Assembly: GCA_036872755.1 (NCBI GenBank)
Contig: JAVHNS010000009.1
Coordinates: forward strand, 2,126,001-2,190,000
DNA: 64,000 nt
Reading direction: 5' to 3'
Origin: Orbilia blumenaviensis
Lineage: Eukaryota > Ascomycota > Orbiliomycetes > Orbiliales > Orbiliaceae
The notes below the pieces were generated by a model. It had not been told where the DNA came from, did no database searches, and worked only from the letters and a program-made list of their open reading frames with translations. Every line of letters begins with the position of its first letter. Position 1 is the stretch's first letter. The translations under genes and the position numbers were made by a program. Below, piece after piece: positions 11,043 through 23,600 of the stretch.

Positions 11043-13098
11043 ATGTTGGAGCTCGAGGCCGCAAAACCATTTGCAATTAATATCCCAACCGACAGAATCG
11101 ATCTTTTGAAACAGAAGCTTGAGCTAGCAGGATTCCCCGATAGTATGTCCCCTAGAGTTTGGTTTGGAGCTTTAAACCACCGTGTATCGAAACTACCAAT
11201 GGGAAGATCATATAAATATCGGTGCAAAAGCTGAAACGTTACTTTTCAAGCGAGGATACCTAATCTATTAAATAGCAATCTTGAAAAATGAGAACGATTG
11301 GTCTCACGGTCCTCCATTACCTACAATGCGGCGTCTAGTTGAATACTGGCGAAGTGGATTCGATTGGAAAGCTGCCGAGGCTCGTCTAAATCTTATTCCA
11401 CAGTACACCGTCCCGATCGATGTCGATGGATTTGGGTCCTTTAATGTTCACTATCTTCACGTAAACAAGGGCAAAAAGGCTGCCGTGCCGCTACTTCTGA
11501 TCCATGGATGGCCTGGTAGTTTCTTTGAATTTACAAAGATAATAGGTCCACTTACAAAAGGAGACGGGGACGAGCCAGAATTCGAGTTCGTGATAATTCA
11601 TTTTCCACCTAATACCATTAGAATCCGCTCTCAATTATGGCCCACTCACTCCGTTTCAACATATTATTAGGCTTATAATTCCGTCTCTAATCGGTATATA
11701 CGGTTTCTCTTGAATTTCTCCATATTCAGACACTATCAAGCCCAAAGTATGGAATCTCCTAACTGGATATAAAATAGGATATGGTTTCAGCGATGGTGCG
11801 AAGGAGCCAGGATTCAGTTGCTTCAAGGTTTGAAATAATATTCCTCCCTCCCCCAGTCTATTGCTTATGTTTCATATGCTTTCTGCCGCAATAGCAAGCA
11901 GAAATGTGCCATAGATTGATGCTTAAACTCGGGTTTAGCGAGTATGGTATGTTGTCCAAAATCAAATATACGCATGGGTGGTCAAGAGCGTCTGGGACCG
12001 AGACTAGTGTCTAATTATAATTATCTTCACCAATAGCTGTTCAGGGAGGAGATTGGGGTACGTTCCTTTGCATGATGTTACCAGACTTCCTCAACGGACT
12101 TCAATCCCAGTTTATTAACTGTCTTCTCTCAAAGGCATGGTGATCACACATATTTTGGCCAATACATATTATCCAAAGCATGTGAAAGCGATCCATATCA
12201 ACAACTCGGACAAATACGACCCGCCCTCCTTTTTCGAAAACCCAATACACTGGCTCCAGAATCAATTACGGGGTCCGTACACCGAGACTGAAAAGGCGGG
12301 GATTGAAAGGACGCAAAGATTCCTCAGCGAGGGATACGGATATAACTTGATGCACAAACACAGGCCCCAAACCGTCGGCTACTCGATAACAGATAGTCCC
12401 ACTGGGTTGTTAGGATGGATTCTTGATAAATTGCAAGATTGGACGGATAAGTATGCTATTATATCCAGATGGCCCAATTTGTTGTATTCATTTTGCAGCG
12501 TGTTGTACTGACCGGTGTACCAAGCTACCCATGGACTGATGATGAAAGTAAGCTCTCCTATACTCGATAGGAAACAATATCTTACCCGCAAATCCGACTT
12601 CCGTTCAATCTCCAGACCGTCTAACAGCTCCTCCGCAATGATTGAAGTCTTGACATGGGTATCGATATATTGGTTCTCAACTTCCGGCCCAACGGCGTCG
12701 CTACGGTTGTACTACGAATCGAGACGAGCTCCGCAGGAGGAAAAGAAGAATGGTTTTGCCTACGCCAAGTGCCCAATGGGGATCAGTCATTTCCCCATGG
12801 ATATCAATGTCTCGCCGATCGTTTGGGCGAGGCCAATGGGTAACTTCGTTTTTGAAAGGGCGCACAAGTCCGGGGGCCACTTTGCGGTATGTGCGGTATA
12901 CCACGCTGAGATCAAACCCCCCTTATCTCCCTTGATTACCGTGGTTTCTACGGGAGTGCATAGAAGTATATCTAATCAGCGTCCGTATATGTCACACAGG
13001 CGTGGGAAAAGCCGGATGTTCTAGCAGGAGATCTGAAAGATATGTTTAAGAAGGGTGGCCCAGTATATGGCGTCGTACCGGGACGGGATGGATATTAA
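11043..13098 (+). CDS. Microsomal-type epoxide hydrolase (alpha/beta hydrolase), ten exons
   Basis: Ten exons join in frame to 410 residues: 11043-11142, 11276-11585, 11671-11693, 11778-11827, 11895-11946, 12037-12057, 12135-12450, 12525-12547, 12648-12886, 13000-13098. The N-terminal EHN segment contains WSHGPPLPTMRRLVEYW, typical of epoxide hydrolase lids. The oxyanion motif HGWPGS begins at His110. The nucleophile is Asp184 in VQGGDWG, and His376 in GGHFA is the catalytic base. PSLIGYGFS and CHRLMLKLGF are further family signatures. The enzyme opens epoxides to diols through an aspartyl ester. Exons of 23, 21 and 23 bases are unusually small, and the intron after 11585 uses a weak GTTCGT donor. 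Every junction restores the family pattern, so the gene looks intact. Confidence 0.85.
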
Positions 13099-15968
13099 TA
13101 ACGAGGCTAGCTTTTAGGTAGGCGGACCGGGGAAGCTCATGGGTCTAGAAAAAACGAATGAGGGTTGATGATGCCTAGTTTGAATGGTTTATTTATAACG
13201 TATCCGGCTTTAAATGTGGATGTAAAGATGTAAAATAAGAGTGAATAATAATTGATTAATACCCATCCAGTATTTTGTATATTTTTTTTTACGCTATTTA
13301 CCTAGGTAATGAGATAACAAAAAAAAAAAAAAAAAAAACCGAACTTAAGTAAGCAGAAACTATCGAACATCTAGATTGGAACGTCTGCATAGCCGTAGCA
13401 TGGTCCAATACCTCGGGATAAATCAGGCGTGACAACTCCCATCCTTCCACTTACGCCCTCACCCGGGAACGGCGCCCTTGTGATAGAACCGTGTTACTTT
13501 GGTAGTAACGGAGGTGGTATTTAAAATTATTTGGTACTTTTAATTGAAAAGAATCGCCGCGTAGGCGCTGTATGGGCTACCAGTTAGAAATTTCTCCGCA
13601 CCAGGAGTACGAAATTGTATAGCATGCAGGGCTACGTACTAGAATTGTGCGCAGTTAGGTACAGTATAACATAACTCGCGCCATTGACCGAACGTACCCT
13701 TGACACTCAAATTGTTCTGTACAGGCGTGGTTTCAAACGGATAGGTATATCCCCTTCAAACTTGAACTTGAGTACGCGGGGTCTTCCCTACCGCGGTGAA
13801 TACTTTCGTGAAGCGGATTGAAATACCGTACCCTCCACGGCTTACCTACCTTCCTATCCGCATTAGCAGCGCTTGCTCCTGCTTCATAATTCCGCCATCT
13901 GGGGTTATTTCGACTGTGACAGTAACTGGTTCTATCAGGTCTTGTAAACCAGCCCCAGTACTACCCGAACAAATACTAGAGTCGTATGTCGAATCTAAAG
14001 CACTATTAATATATCCAAATTCCATAAATCCAGCTAGATTATAGGCGCCTAGGCTAAAATATCCGATTTTAATCGATAATCGCATAGGTAAGCCTTTCCC
14101 TGCGACAACCGCATCACGCACCACCCAAACAGTTTCAGCCATGACAACCTCCGTGATAAAAGATAACCCGGTAGCCCGTGGCGTTATTGGATGCTCTGAT
14201 AGCGACAGATTCTATGACTAGCTACAAGATTTGAATATTACAAGTTGCAAACCCTTCTGCCAGAATTTCCCTAGCTTGCCGACGCTTTCAGTTCGGATCT
14301 CTCAACGCTGATACCAATATCTTCGAAATCAAGGTTTCTGACGACTATGCCGTTAGCCCATCTACCAATTTTAACTGTCAACAGTTTCAGTTTTACGATC
14401 TAAGATGTATCGTTTGATCAATGACACTCGAGTTTGAGGAGGGGGTGGGGTGGGGCTACCAAAACTCAAGATTTGAGAGCGACTATGCAGTATCCTTACA
14501 ATAGATGTTGGATATGTATTCCTAAAAGATTTGTATGCATAGAATACGGCATCTTAAAATAGCATGCACCTTCATATGTATCGAGTTTGATAGCTTTGTT
14601 TCTTACTTCGTCCTAGTAATTTCATAAACCCAATGGCTAACGTTCTTAATACACTCCGAACAAAGTATCGCGGTATTGTACTATAGTCCCGTGTAAACAT
14701 GTGTACAGATATAAAGATAGTACCTTAGATAAATTACTTAAAGTATGTACTCGTGGCATTGAAAGCCTGAGCAAACTGTAGGCTTGTAGTTTTAAACTTT
14801 TACTCGTTGGCTGTTGCCTCAGTGTTTAAAATTCGCCTAGTGAGATATAACTATATACTTACATCTAGATCTGTATATTAGCTATTTTTGTAGTATATGG
14901 AGAGGCTTCTTTTCTCGTAACTAGAATACCTAGTCAAGGATAGAGAGGATAATATATGCCCTCCCCTAGCACCTAGCACCAATTTGGACGTTCAAGATGG
15001 CGTCATCGATAGGCCCTTACATATATATATAATTATTATACGGCGGTACTAACGTCGAGCCTAAAAGTTGGAGGTGCGGATTAGTATATTGGTTCGGAAA
15101 AAATAATAATATATCCCTGGTGTGTAGCAATAATGTTCACCAATAATATTAATAATATGCATTTATTTCAGAAGCTCGGGTTGTTTAGCGGTTCGAGCTC
15201 GCTCTGGCCAGAACATGATACTCAAGGGCTTTCGCCTCGGGAAGACTGTCGCCGATCGTTAAAAGCCGGTACAACAGGCCATTCGGATCTTATAATTCCA
15301 ACTTTGGCTCGGAGCTAGCGTGTAGTACCAAATACCAGGTCGTAGTTGCGCAATTACATGTCGCATATACGGAACCACTCGCTCCGGGGCTGATTGCAGG
15401 GAGTTGGCTTAGCTATACTCTATAGCTCTTTCGATATCTAAGGTTTAGTATTGTCGCCTTAATTTCGATGCTGCCGCTCTGGTGCCCGGGATTTTCAAGC
15501 ATTAGAGTTGGATTATTATCGATAATTGTGGCAGGCTTCTTGGCCGCGGCAAGCCACCCTTCGTAAGATAAGCAATAGGTTTGGAGTTGGAAGTTGGAAG
15601 CTGGCCGTCGGAATCCGGATACGTGCAACCCAGGATCAAGCTTCCCCGCATTTTCATTACGATCGAGTGTAACCTGATCATGATGGCATACGCGCACGAG
15701 GGCACCCACGATCAGCCTACATATATAATCGGATGAAATTAGACGGTTCCTAAGCTCTCGCCAAGCAATAGGCACTACAATTCCTTTCGCCAACATTGCC
15801 GATATCTACACCCCCAGCCTTTTGCCCTGAAGAAATAGGTCTTAGCTTTGCCTACTGAGCCGACTGCCTTGTTTCTCAATGAAGTACGTATTTATGCGTG
15901 TTGCAGCATTGTGACACATCCGCCAACCTGCCGAGATACTTACAACAACCCCAAAGCCCTTAATTCCC
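13099..15968. other. Gene-poor spacer (2.9 kb)
   Basis: Contains a run of 20 A at 13319-13338. Two medium open frames on the minus strand (13846-14142 and 15413-15796) have no recognisable motif and no supported start or intron structure. The DNA from about 14500 to 15150 is AT-rich. Confidence 0.45.
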
Positions 15969-16688
15969 ATGTCGGCAGGTACCCTGCTGCTGTCGAGCCC
16001 CCGAAACACCGTGGGAGAGGATTACATGCCAAAGCCGGGGCTTGTAGGCCTTTTGTTTGACTATACACTCGATTTCGGACGAGAGCGTACAATTGTTATC
16101 TCTCGGCTTCGAGAGCCATCTGAAATCCCGAGACCTACAGATTATAGGGAATCACTGCCCGTTGCTTACTATCTTTCGGTCGATCCGAGATATAGATCTG
16201 TCCTGTTAACGCCGACTTATGATACAGTAGCAGCAATATCCTTTGCATCTTTCCCAAAACCCACAGTTGAGATTCAGGAGCTCTCAGATATCTTCTCTTC
16301 TCGAAGTTCTGGGTCCGACACAAGGACAAAACTGTGGGCGAAATCAAGAGGCCGTAAAATACGGTTTTCAGGTGATCACGGCACCACTATTACTTGGGAG
16401 CGTCGAGAGAACGAAGACGCGTTTGATTTATGGGTGTCTGATGGGTTGGTGGAGTCATCGTCACCAGCCCCACGATCGCAAATTCGGAGGGTCGGGAGCA
16501 TGAGACGGACGACAACCCTCGATTCGAAGAGGATCACAATTGAGGCAAATACTCAGTATATCGGAGAAGTGGCAATGCTAGCTTCTGGGCTTACCGTTCT
16601 CAAGAGAGATGCTTTGGAGGAAAAACGGCGGAAGAAGCCTACGAATGCACGAGGGTTTTCTTTGCCGTTTGTTTCGGCCTTTGCATGA
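15969..16688 (+). CDS. Conserved-looking hypothetical protein, possible Tubby-C/LURP-like fold
   Basis: A single-exon ORF encodes 239 residues with no signal peptide or membrane helix. A beta-rich order is suggested by TTITWERRENEDAFDLWVSDG in the middle, which resembles the repeated W-containing strands of small fungal proteins related to the Tubby C-terminal or LURP-one fold. The C-terminal region EVAMLASGLTVLKRD followed by a basic EEKRRKK helix is also seen in such proteins. This is resemblance, not identification. The gene at 28037 has a similar central W/strand pattern and may belong to the same broad group. Function unknown. An upstream exon cannot be excluded, because an open frame extends 5' in another phase. 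Confidence 0.5.
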   Translation: MSAGTLLLSSPRNTVGEDYMPKPGLVGLLFDYTLDFGRERTIVISRLREPSEIPRPTDYRESLPVAYYLSVDPRYRSVLLTPTYDTVAAISFASFPKPTVEIQELSDIFSSRSSGSDTRTKLWAKSRGRKIRFSGDHGTTITWERRENEDAFDLWVSDGLVESSSPAPRSQIRRVGSMRRTTTLDSKRITIEANTQYIGEVAMLASGLTVLKRDALEEKRRKKPTNARGFSLPFVSAFA

Positions 16689-17076
16689 TAGTTGCACTCT
16701 TACAGGCGTAGGAAGCCTCCGCGTATGCCCAGGAGCTGGCGAACCAGGGTGTAGAGATACCCTAGGCCTGAATGCGGGAGATTTTTTTTTTTTTTAATTT
16801 AAACATTTTAAAACTCTCAGTGACATGGAGCTGCTGGTTTGTTTTGTGGAACTTTTCTAGGTTTTTGTTAACTGCTTCTAGTGTTTGCAGATCTGAGTGT
16901 CTCAAGTATTATTTGACAGCTAGTGAAAGCTTGAAGCTTGGATCACCCCTTATCAATAATTCTGATTGTTTTTTTCTTTCTTTTTCTAGTCAAGGTGCCT
17001 GGGACGGCATCCGAATATCCAGATTGAAAATTGTTTGTGAAAGATCTCTTAGAGGTTTTCGTTTCCATGCTCGTAG

Positions 17077-17478
17077 CCCATCCATTCACTCAGAAGCTGC
17101 GCCCCGCGAGATGTCAGCGCCTGCACATCAGGTTGCAAGTCGAGGCTTAAGTCCTGCTTACCAACTTCATATCTATCTACTAGATTCTACCATGTATTCA
17201 GGGACAAGAATTATGGAAGCAACACTCAGTATATCTGGGTCAAAAATATGTCAGATGGAAAAGCATTTCCGTCAGGGCGTCGAAGCTCCAAAAATACCAA
17301 CTTCCAGAACCCCTGTCCGTCCCAAATCTTTAATCTCTGGGCAGACGCACTTACCCGTTTCAGATTTATAACGGCCTACGGACCGGCTGACCGCCTAAAG
17401 GAGAAAATACTGGGGTCCCCTGAAGAAATCAAGAAACAAACGTCTGAACATCGGATCATTGATGATGTCGATACCTAG
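17077..17478 (+). CDS. Possible orphan terminal exon, unknown protein
   Basis: A 134-codon open frame follows a CGTAG acceptor-like site and ends at TAG. The reading has a protein-like composition, with FYHVFRDKNYGSNTQYIWVK and FNLWADALTRFRF stretches and an acidic C-terminus DDVDT. No upstream start or exon was found: the 16750-17076 DNA has poly-T runs and no clear donor. It may be the last exon of a gene I could not assemble, or a relic. No family recognised. Confidence 0.3.
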   Translation, partial: PIHSLRSCAPRDVSACTSGCKSRLKSCLPTSYLSTRFYHVFRDKNYGSNTQYIWVKNMSDGKAFPSGRRSSKNTNFQNPCPSQIFNLWADALTRFRFITAYGPADRLKEKILGSPEEIKKQTSEHRIIDDVDT

Positions 17479-18165
17479 ATTCAGTGTCTCTTGTATTTCT
17501 TAGTAATTCTTAGCAACAAGATTTTGTACACACACTTAGGGAACTCTTCAAACCTGCCGACGGGTTGAGCTGGTTTGAATTCCGACGTCAGTGATGCTAG
17601 CGTTAATCTTGACCTATGGTACGCCCACCACCCTTCAACGTTACATACGAAGCTGCGCGCCGAAAACCGAGTGCAAACAAACCGATCGTATACAAATTGG
17701 TTGAGATAAATCTAGCTCCACATGTTAATTGAGGGCGTATAGCAGGCTCGCAAGTCCAGAAGAGCAAAAGTCAATTTGGTCATGGGTTAAGAAGCGGATA
17801 AACCTCAAACATCTCAGAAATTAATTCGTCCCAAAATTGACATCGCGGGGCTGGTGGTTGGCTCTTTGGCGGAAGAGTGCACAGAGGTTTCAAGAGTGGA
17901 GAGAATCCTGGCGACCATCGCTCATGGCTGAAATCATAGCTCAGGGCTATAATCTAATACTTGTCGTATTATTATAAAATTTATAAAAGGTTCACGAAAG
18001 GACGTCAGTGAAGTCCGAATTCTGAACAGTTATTCGTTTTCTGCAACAAGTTCCAACACAGAACTCAACGAACCTGGGGTTCATAACGTATATATACTTT
18101 CCTCCGACATTAATATTTTATTGTACAGCAATACTAGCTACAAAGCTATCTTCTTCTTTGTAAAT
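17479..18165. other. Spacer with the GH45 promoter
   Basis: No coding signal. The proximal 100 bases upstream of 18166 hold a TATA-like element, annotated separately. Confidence 0.5.
18089..18097 (+). promoter_or_regulatory. TATA-like element of the GH45 gene
   Basis: GTATATATAC lies about 70 bases upstream of the start codon, in a pyrimidine-rich leader. Position and sequence fit a core promoter; no transcript evidence is available. Confidence 0.4.
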
Positions 18166-19368
18166 ATGAAGACTACATTGATTGTTGCCGCCGCTTTGGC
18201 CGGCGCTGCTTCGGCTCAGCAAAGCGTTTGGGGACAATGTGGTGGTGTCAACTGGACTGGACCCACCAGCTGCCAGAGCGGAAGCACCTGCACGTATGTT
18301 GTCCATAGCAGTTCCTTGAGGCGGAATACGACAACGGATTTTGATGCCCTCGGGCTCAAATCTGATATTTATTCTGAACGTATGCTCACTCGAAGGCTCT
18401 AGATTCCTCAACGACTACTATTCTCAGTGCCAGCCCGGTGGAAACGGCAACCCCCAGACCACCACCGCACGCACAACCACCACCGCTGCCACAACCACCC
18501 GCACAACCACCTCCCAAGGCAACCAACAGACCCCAGGAGGTGGAAGCGGTGCTCAACCCGTCCCCGGTGGTGCATCTGGATCCGGAAAGACCACAAGATA
18601 CTGGTAAGGCCTTTTTGTCATAAAACTTATATATGGAATACCTCTAATAGTTGTACAGGGACTGCTGCAAGGCCTCCTGTGCCTGGCCAGGCAAGGGACC
18701 TGTTATCCCAAATGTCTGCGATGCTAGCGGAAACAGGATCACCAACGACCCAATCAACGCCAAGTCTGCCTGCGATGGTGGAAATGCATTTATGTGCATT
18801 AACCAGCAGCCACAAGTCCTCAATGACAACGTTGCTTATGCGTTCGCCGCTGTCAGCATTGCTGGCCGTACCGAGCAATCGTGGTGCTGCGCTTGCTACG
18901 AGCTTACCTTGACTTCTGGGTATGTAGCTCCCTCGAATATTATATTTCAATTCAGAGATGTCCTAACAAAAGTATGACAGACCCGCCTCCGGCAAGAAGC
19001 TCATTGTTCAGGCTACCAACACTGGTGGTGATCTTGGAAACAACCACTTCGACTTGGCTTTCCCTGGTAGCGGTTTCGGTATCTTTGACGCTTGCACACG
19101 TCAATTCCCTGGCACTCCCGCCTCCAAGTAAGTTCTGCTCCCATCCGTGCTAAGGTCCTCCAGGAACGCTTTCTAACGGTGCTATAGCTGGGGTCAACGT
19201 TACGGAGGTGTTTCTTCCCGAAGCGAGTGTAGCGGCCTTCCTTCCGCCTTGCAAGCCGGTTGCTTCTTCCGCTTCGACTGGTTCGCTGGCTCTGACAACC
19301 CGAGCGTTAACTTCGTTGAGGTCCAGTGCCCCGGCGCACTTTCTGGAATCTCTGGCTGCTCTCGTTAA
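18166..19368 (+). CDS. GH45 endoglucanase with N-terminal CBM1
   Basis: Five exons join in phase to 305 residues: 18166-18293, 18403-18603, 18659-18919, 18981-19127, 19188-19368. The order is signal peptide (to ...GAASA), CBM1 cellulose-binding module ([16 protein letters not shown] through NDYYSQC), a Thr/Gly/Pro linker rich in TTT repeats, and then the GH45 catalytic domain starting TRYWDCCKASC. The two catalytic aspartates are Asp111 in YWDCC (base) and Asp221 in HFDLAFPG (acid), 110 residues apart as in characterised GH45 enzymes. Many paired cysteines support a disulfide-rich barrel. The enzyme hydrolyses beta-1,4-glucan internally with inversion and is secreted. The first intron splits the CBM1, a common arrangement. 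The gene is complete. Confidence 0.95.
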
Positions 19369-19623
19369 GCCTTTTTGTAAAGTATATATCCAAATGCTTC
19401 TGGGTATAGCCTTTCTTCTCTGTTACGAAGAAGTCTGTCGGTACATAAGCGCTTTTGATCGAATTCTCGAACAAATTTGCAAAGGGGCGAGGCAGTCTGG
19501 GCCTCACCCCATGTATATATAACCATACAAAAACATATTACATTGCCTTTTCCTCATTGCCCTCCCACAAAACAAAGAAAAGCCATATACAGGGTATCAT
19601 TAGTTATAGTATCTAAACACACA

Positions 19624-21222
19624 TCACTTTTTAATAATAATCATTTCGTTTTCATCTGAATTCGTAGGCGACGGCCTTCTATAACCCGAAAAGAACCTGG
19701 CTTTCATGGGTTGCATAACGGAGGCCTCAGCTCTCTGGGATTCCAGCTGGTGATCTATCACAGAGGCTCTTTCCTCAATGACTTGAAAACTTCTTTCCAC
19801 TGTAATGTCCGGATATGAGTCCGGCCCCTTCGTATCCATAGCCGCCTCGGGATCCCTTAGCTCTTCCTCGGATCCAGCCCTTGTATTTGATAACTCCACA
19901 TAGCTACGCACAGTGCCTCCCTGCGCGGTTGCCGCAGCAGAATAGCTAATGTACTTCGCATGTCCCTTATATATTTTACCATCGAAACGGATAATACCAT
20001 GCTTGTTTTTGATCCTTTGCGAGCTTCCTTCTGAGACACTTCCACGGTAACAGCCGCAAAATCTCAAAATAGAGCGGTTCAGGGCCGGCAGACAGGCAAT
20101 CGTTACAGCAAGGCTACTCTCCATAATACTCCAGAAACCGACAGACGTGGCGTTCCGCGATAGATCAAACGAGTTGACCATGATGCTATAAAATAGAAAC
20201 ATTCGAATTGAGGTAAAGATAATCGTGACGACTCCTAGCGCGAGAATGAGGTAAAGATTGAGTTTCTTCCGCCTGGACATTGGCAGCTTGGCGATGACCA
20301 GAATTGGTGGGAATATAGTTAGGAGATCGAGTGCAATGTGCCCGGCACACAGCCCTGCATATATATCCACAGACGTAGAGCCCACGCATGTCCCGTCTAG
20401 TCTGGACCGAAGGTCGAAGGCAGCCGCAACAGGCCGGCATTCGAAAATAAGAACCACGAGATTGGCAAATAGAAAGGCGTAAGAGCAAAAGAGAACTCCC
20501 TGGAGGAATCTACGTTTGATCGGGGATTGCGCAGGGGCCAGCCGAAGCAGAAGGTGTAGAATCGAACACCGGGTGAGGTGAAGAGCGAGGGTCCAGAATA
20601 CGGTATGAAGGTATTGTACCTATGAAAGGTTGTTAGGTAATCTCGTACTATTCGTAATATGAACGTAGCTTGACTGGGCGTAAATCTTACAACGAGATAA
20701 TTATGAATATCTTGCCTTGAAAGATCATAGAGGTGGTAGCCAATACCGGTATCCACGAGGCCTGTTTATATAATATTATCAGCATTGGCTAATATATACG
20801 GACCTAAAAGATCACCACATGGATATATCTCGCGGTAAGACCTACCAACGATATTGACGCAGTTAAAGACGCAGTAACACAGCTAATCATCGAATAAATA
20901 TAGACATTAGATTCTACATTTTTATATCATCGGGGTAGAATGACGGTTATCTATCCCCACATACGAATGCCGGTACCATGACCCAATCATCCATCCCAAA
21001 ACTTGACCTCGCTCGAACCCAAAATCGCGAGCATGCTACTACTGTGGTCAAAGAGCAGACAATTGAACCGGTAATCAAACAGTAAAGCGAATTCCTTGTC
21101 GGGATATAACTTGGATCCGTGGCCAGAGGGAATTGGAAATCTGCCGGAAAGTTTTTGAAAAGCGGGAAAAGTGACATGAGATACTCCCTGTCGAGGGCGG
21201 TTTGAGGGTTTGGAGGCCCCAT
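19624..21222 (-). CDS. Fungal rhodopsin-domain membrane protein (453 residues)
   Basis: Four exons on the minus strand (20965-21222, 20846-20882, 20691-20761, 19624-20619) join in phase. The order fits the fungal rhodopsin-like integral membrane family (related to PTH11-type proteins without CFEM): an N-terminal polar segment, a first helix (LYCLITGSIVCSLTTVVAC), the MDDWVMVPA motif, GIGYHLYDLSRQD, and FWTLALHLTRCSIL. The hallmark FECRPVAAAFD follows, then further helices and the STSVDIYAGL and NATSVGFWSIMESSLAVTIACLPA motifs. A cytoplasmic tail of about 140 polar residues follows the last helix. Seven helices are likely. Members act at the fungal surface, some in sensing, and most are uncharacterised. 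It faces the convergent GH45 gene, with 255 bases between stops. Confidence 0.85.
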
Positions 21223-23600
21223 GATAAGATCGGGTACGAATGTGTTGCGGGAGTGCTGGAGCGGTCAACCATTGGCCAATATCACTATCGTCTTCCCTCC
21301 TCCCCTTCGCGCGCCGGTGATACTCAGTCGCCCTCCTTCAGCGCATAGTCTACGGCCGAAAATGCTCGATGGTGTCGCTCAAGGTACGGATACAAGCAAA
21401 GTCGAGGGTTAGGTCTTAGATAAGGAGTAAGGAAGCCTTTGGATAGATATCGATCAGAGAAGGCATGGCGGGAAATATATGACAAGAGCTTATAGCATTC
21501 CAGAGGCGAGAACCATGCCAGTGGAATCCGTAAGGGGCCAAACTTTGGACTCCGAAACACATTGGACCAGCCCTCCTGGCACCCGATCTACATATTTCCA
21601 AAGGTTATGGCTGTTAAAAACCGGTGAAAACGTTGCAGCCTGGCTGCGAATAAGACGACAAATCTTCAGCAGCCAAAAAAAAAGCGTTGACAACAATGGG
21701 CTGGGCATGGTTTAAACCCTTTACCAGGTACAATCCACCAATCGCACCGCGGACGGCTCGGAAGGGGCTCGAAATCGGGAAAGTGTGGAGCGGCTTGGAG
21801 CCTCGGTAACTTGAGACATTCAACGAGTATCGTGATTGAAATTGAAGACTTGCATTTGATTTCAGCTATTTAGAAATGCACTTGCGTTGTGGAGAATAGC
21901 CTTTTTCTCACTGAATTTCCACCGGGCGGATGAGGCTATTCGCAACTATCAAAATCCAATATTGCACTAGTTTATAGAGGGCTCGTTGCAGTTGACGGCC
22001 TGCTACTGCATGCTAGTATAGCGTAGCCTTAACGTATATCCAAAACTCGACCCCCCGTAGATTGTTGTTAACAATACAATGCCATGTTACATGTATCCAC
22101 TCATCCGTCGATGTAATATTGCGAGTGCCTATCCAGCACTGAACAATTGAATCGGGCGTAGCTGTTGGACCCCCAAAACACCAGCTCGTGGGCTAGCTGG
22201 TACCGGCCTCAGTTCGCATGTGGATAGGTAGGTAGGTACCTAGGTAGGTAGGTATGTGTAGGATATACTGATGCATGCCGGCCGGTCGCGTTAAATTCAC
22301 AGTTGATCTCACATGGGATCGACATCAAAGGTCTGTGCAACCGGAGCCACGACAATATATTAAATTGACTCAAAACGTGCGGTAACACAGGCCCACATGC
22401 TCCAGACTGCAGAAGTACAGTGCAACCCGCGGTTGGAAGCGTGAGGTGTGGTGCCGGTGCATGTTCTGAATTCAACATCAGTTTCGATATCCCGGCCGGC
22501 CGTTCGAGTGCTCGGTCCGTTCACACGCACATAGCCAAATTCCCGGTGCGCAATTCACGTATGTAGCTCGACTTTGATACACAGCTTGCAACTGATCGGG
22601 AGCTGGGGTTGGGACTTTCTGATATCGAAATATCGTATGAACCAACTCGTGAAATTTGTCCACAGCCAGCCAACGTGCAACCCAGCGCCGGCCTGAACCT
22701 AGATTTCTTTGTCCTGCCCCCTGTACCTGATCTAGTTTTTAGATCTCTTATTTGGCGGAGGCGTTTGGATGGTAACGTTAACCTCGAATCGGCTAGTTAC
22801 ATACATATGCTAGAAATGGCTTGATGGGTTCCCAAAAACGGGCCTGGAGGGCCTGGAAATTTGACCAGGACAAAGCTAGTGGATATTAAGTTTTGCAACA
22901 ACCCAGATTGAGAAGGAGGTCCGAAAAAGTCTTCTAATAATAAATATTGTAGATTTCAAAAACTGGTCGTAATTACCTGCATATATATACTGGTTATTGA
23001 GCCATATACAGTTCGAACTGAGAGTATGCCCATGAGTGGGAACAATGGTATGCCTCAGACGAGAAATATTCCTATAAAGCTCAAGAACCGATACACCTAT
23101 AACAGATCAAGATAGATACCTCCCATATTCGGATCGAGTTTGCTTTCAGCGCCTCTATGATCAAGACCAAATGGTCAACGCCCAGTTTCCAGAATTCTGG
23201 GAATAGAATGAGCATAAATGATAGAGATTCCGATCAAAGTATTTGTTCGGAGCTTTAGGCTGGTGTATTTTGCAGTCGGAGATACTCTCTCCATGATCAA
23301 TGCCAATCGGCTGACCGCCATTATGGCCATAACCTCTGGCCAATCCTCGTATTATAATATATATCATGGTATTAGGAATTAAAATCCAAGATTGATTCTG
23401 AAGATATACTAGAAATTCTTCCTGGCCATGCTATAATCTTCACTTTTGTGTTCTCAAAATCAATCATACCCCTGCATCGCCAGATCGTCTACTGCTTACG
23501 CCTATGGCAGTTCAGTGCCTCCCCATCTTATTTTTCCTTCTTCCGCCGTTCAATTGAAGTCTTCAGGTTGTAATTGGTACTTCCTAGACTTGGTCGTACA
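21223..23600. other. Gene-poor spacer (2.4 kb)
   Basis: No coding region supported. It contains the short GGTA repeat annotated below and AT-rich DNA. Promoters of the divergently transcribed rhodopsin-domain and aspartic-protease-like genes lie at its two ends. Confidence 0.45.
22225..22254. repeat. GGTA microsatellite
   Basis: About seven GGTA units, interrupted once by a TACCTA palindromic step. Simple repeat. Confidence 0.8.

Noticed and set aside
13846..14142. 98-codon minus-strand frame starting MAETVWVVRDAVV
   Set aside because: Composition is mildly protein-like, but I found no family, no continuation exon and an opposing frame of similar length.
15413..15796. 127-codon minus-strand open frame
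   Set aside because: No motif, no splice partners and no supported promoter or neighbour relation; likely chance.
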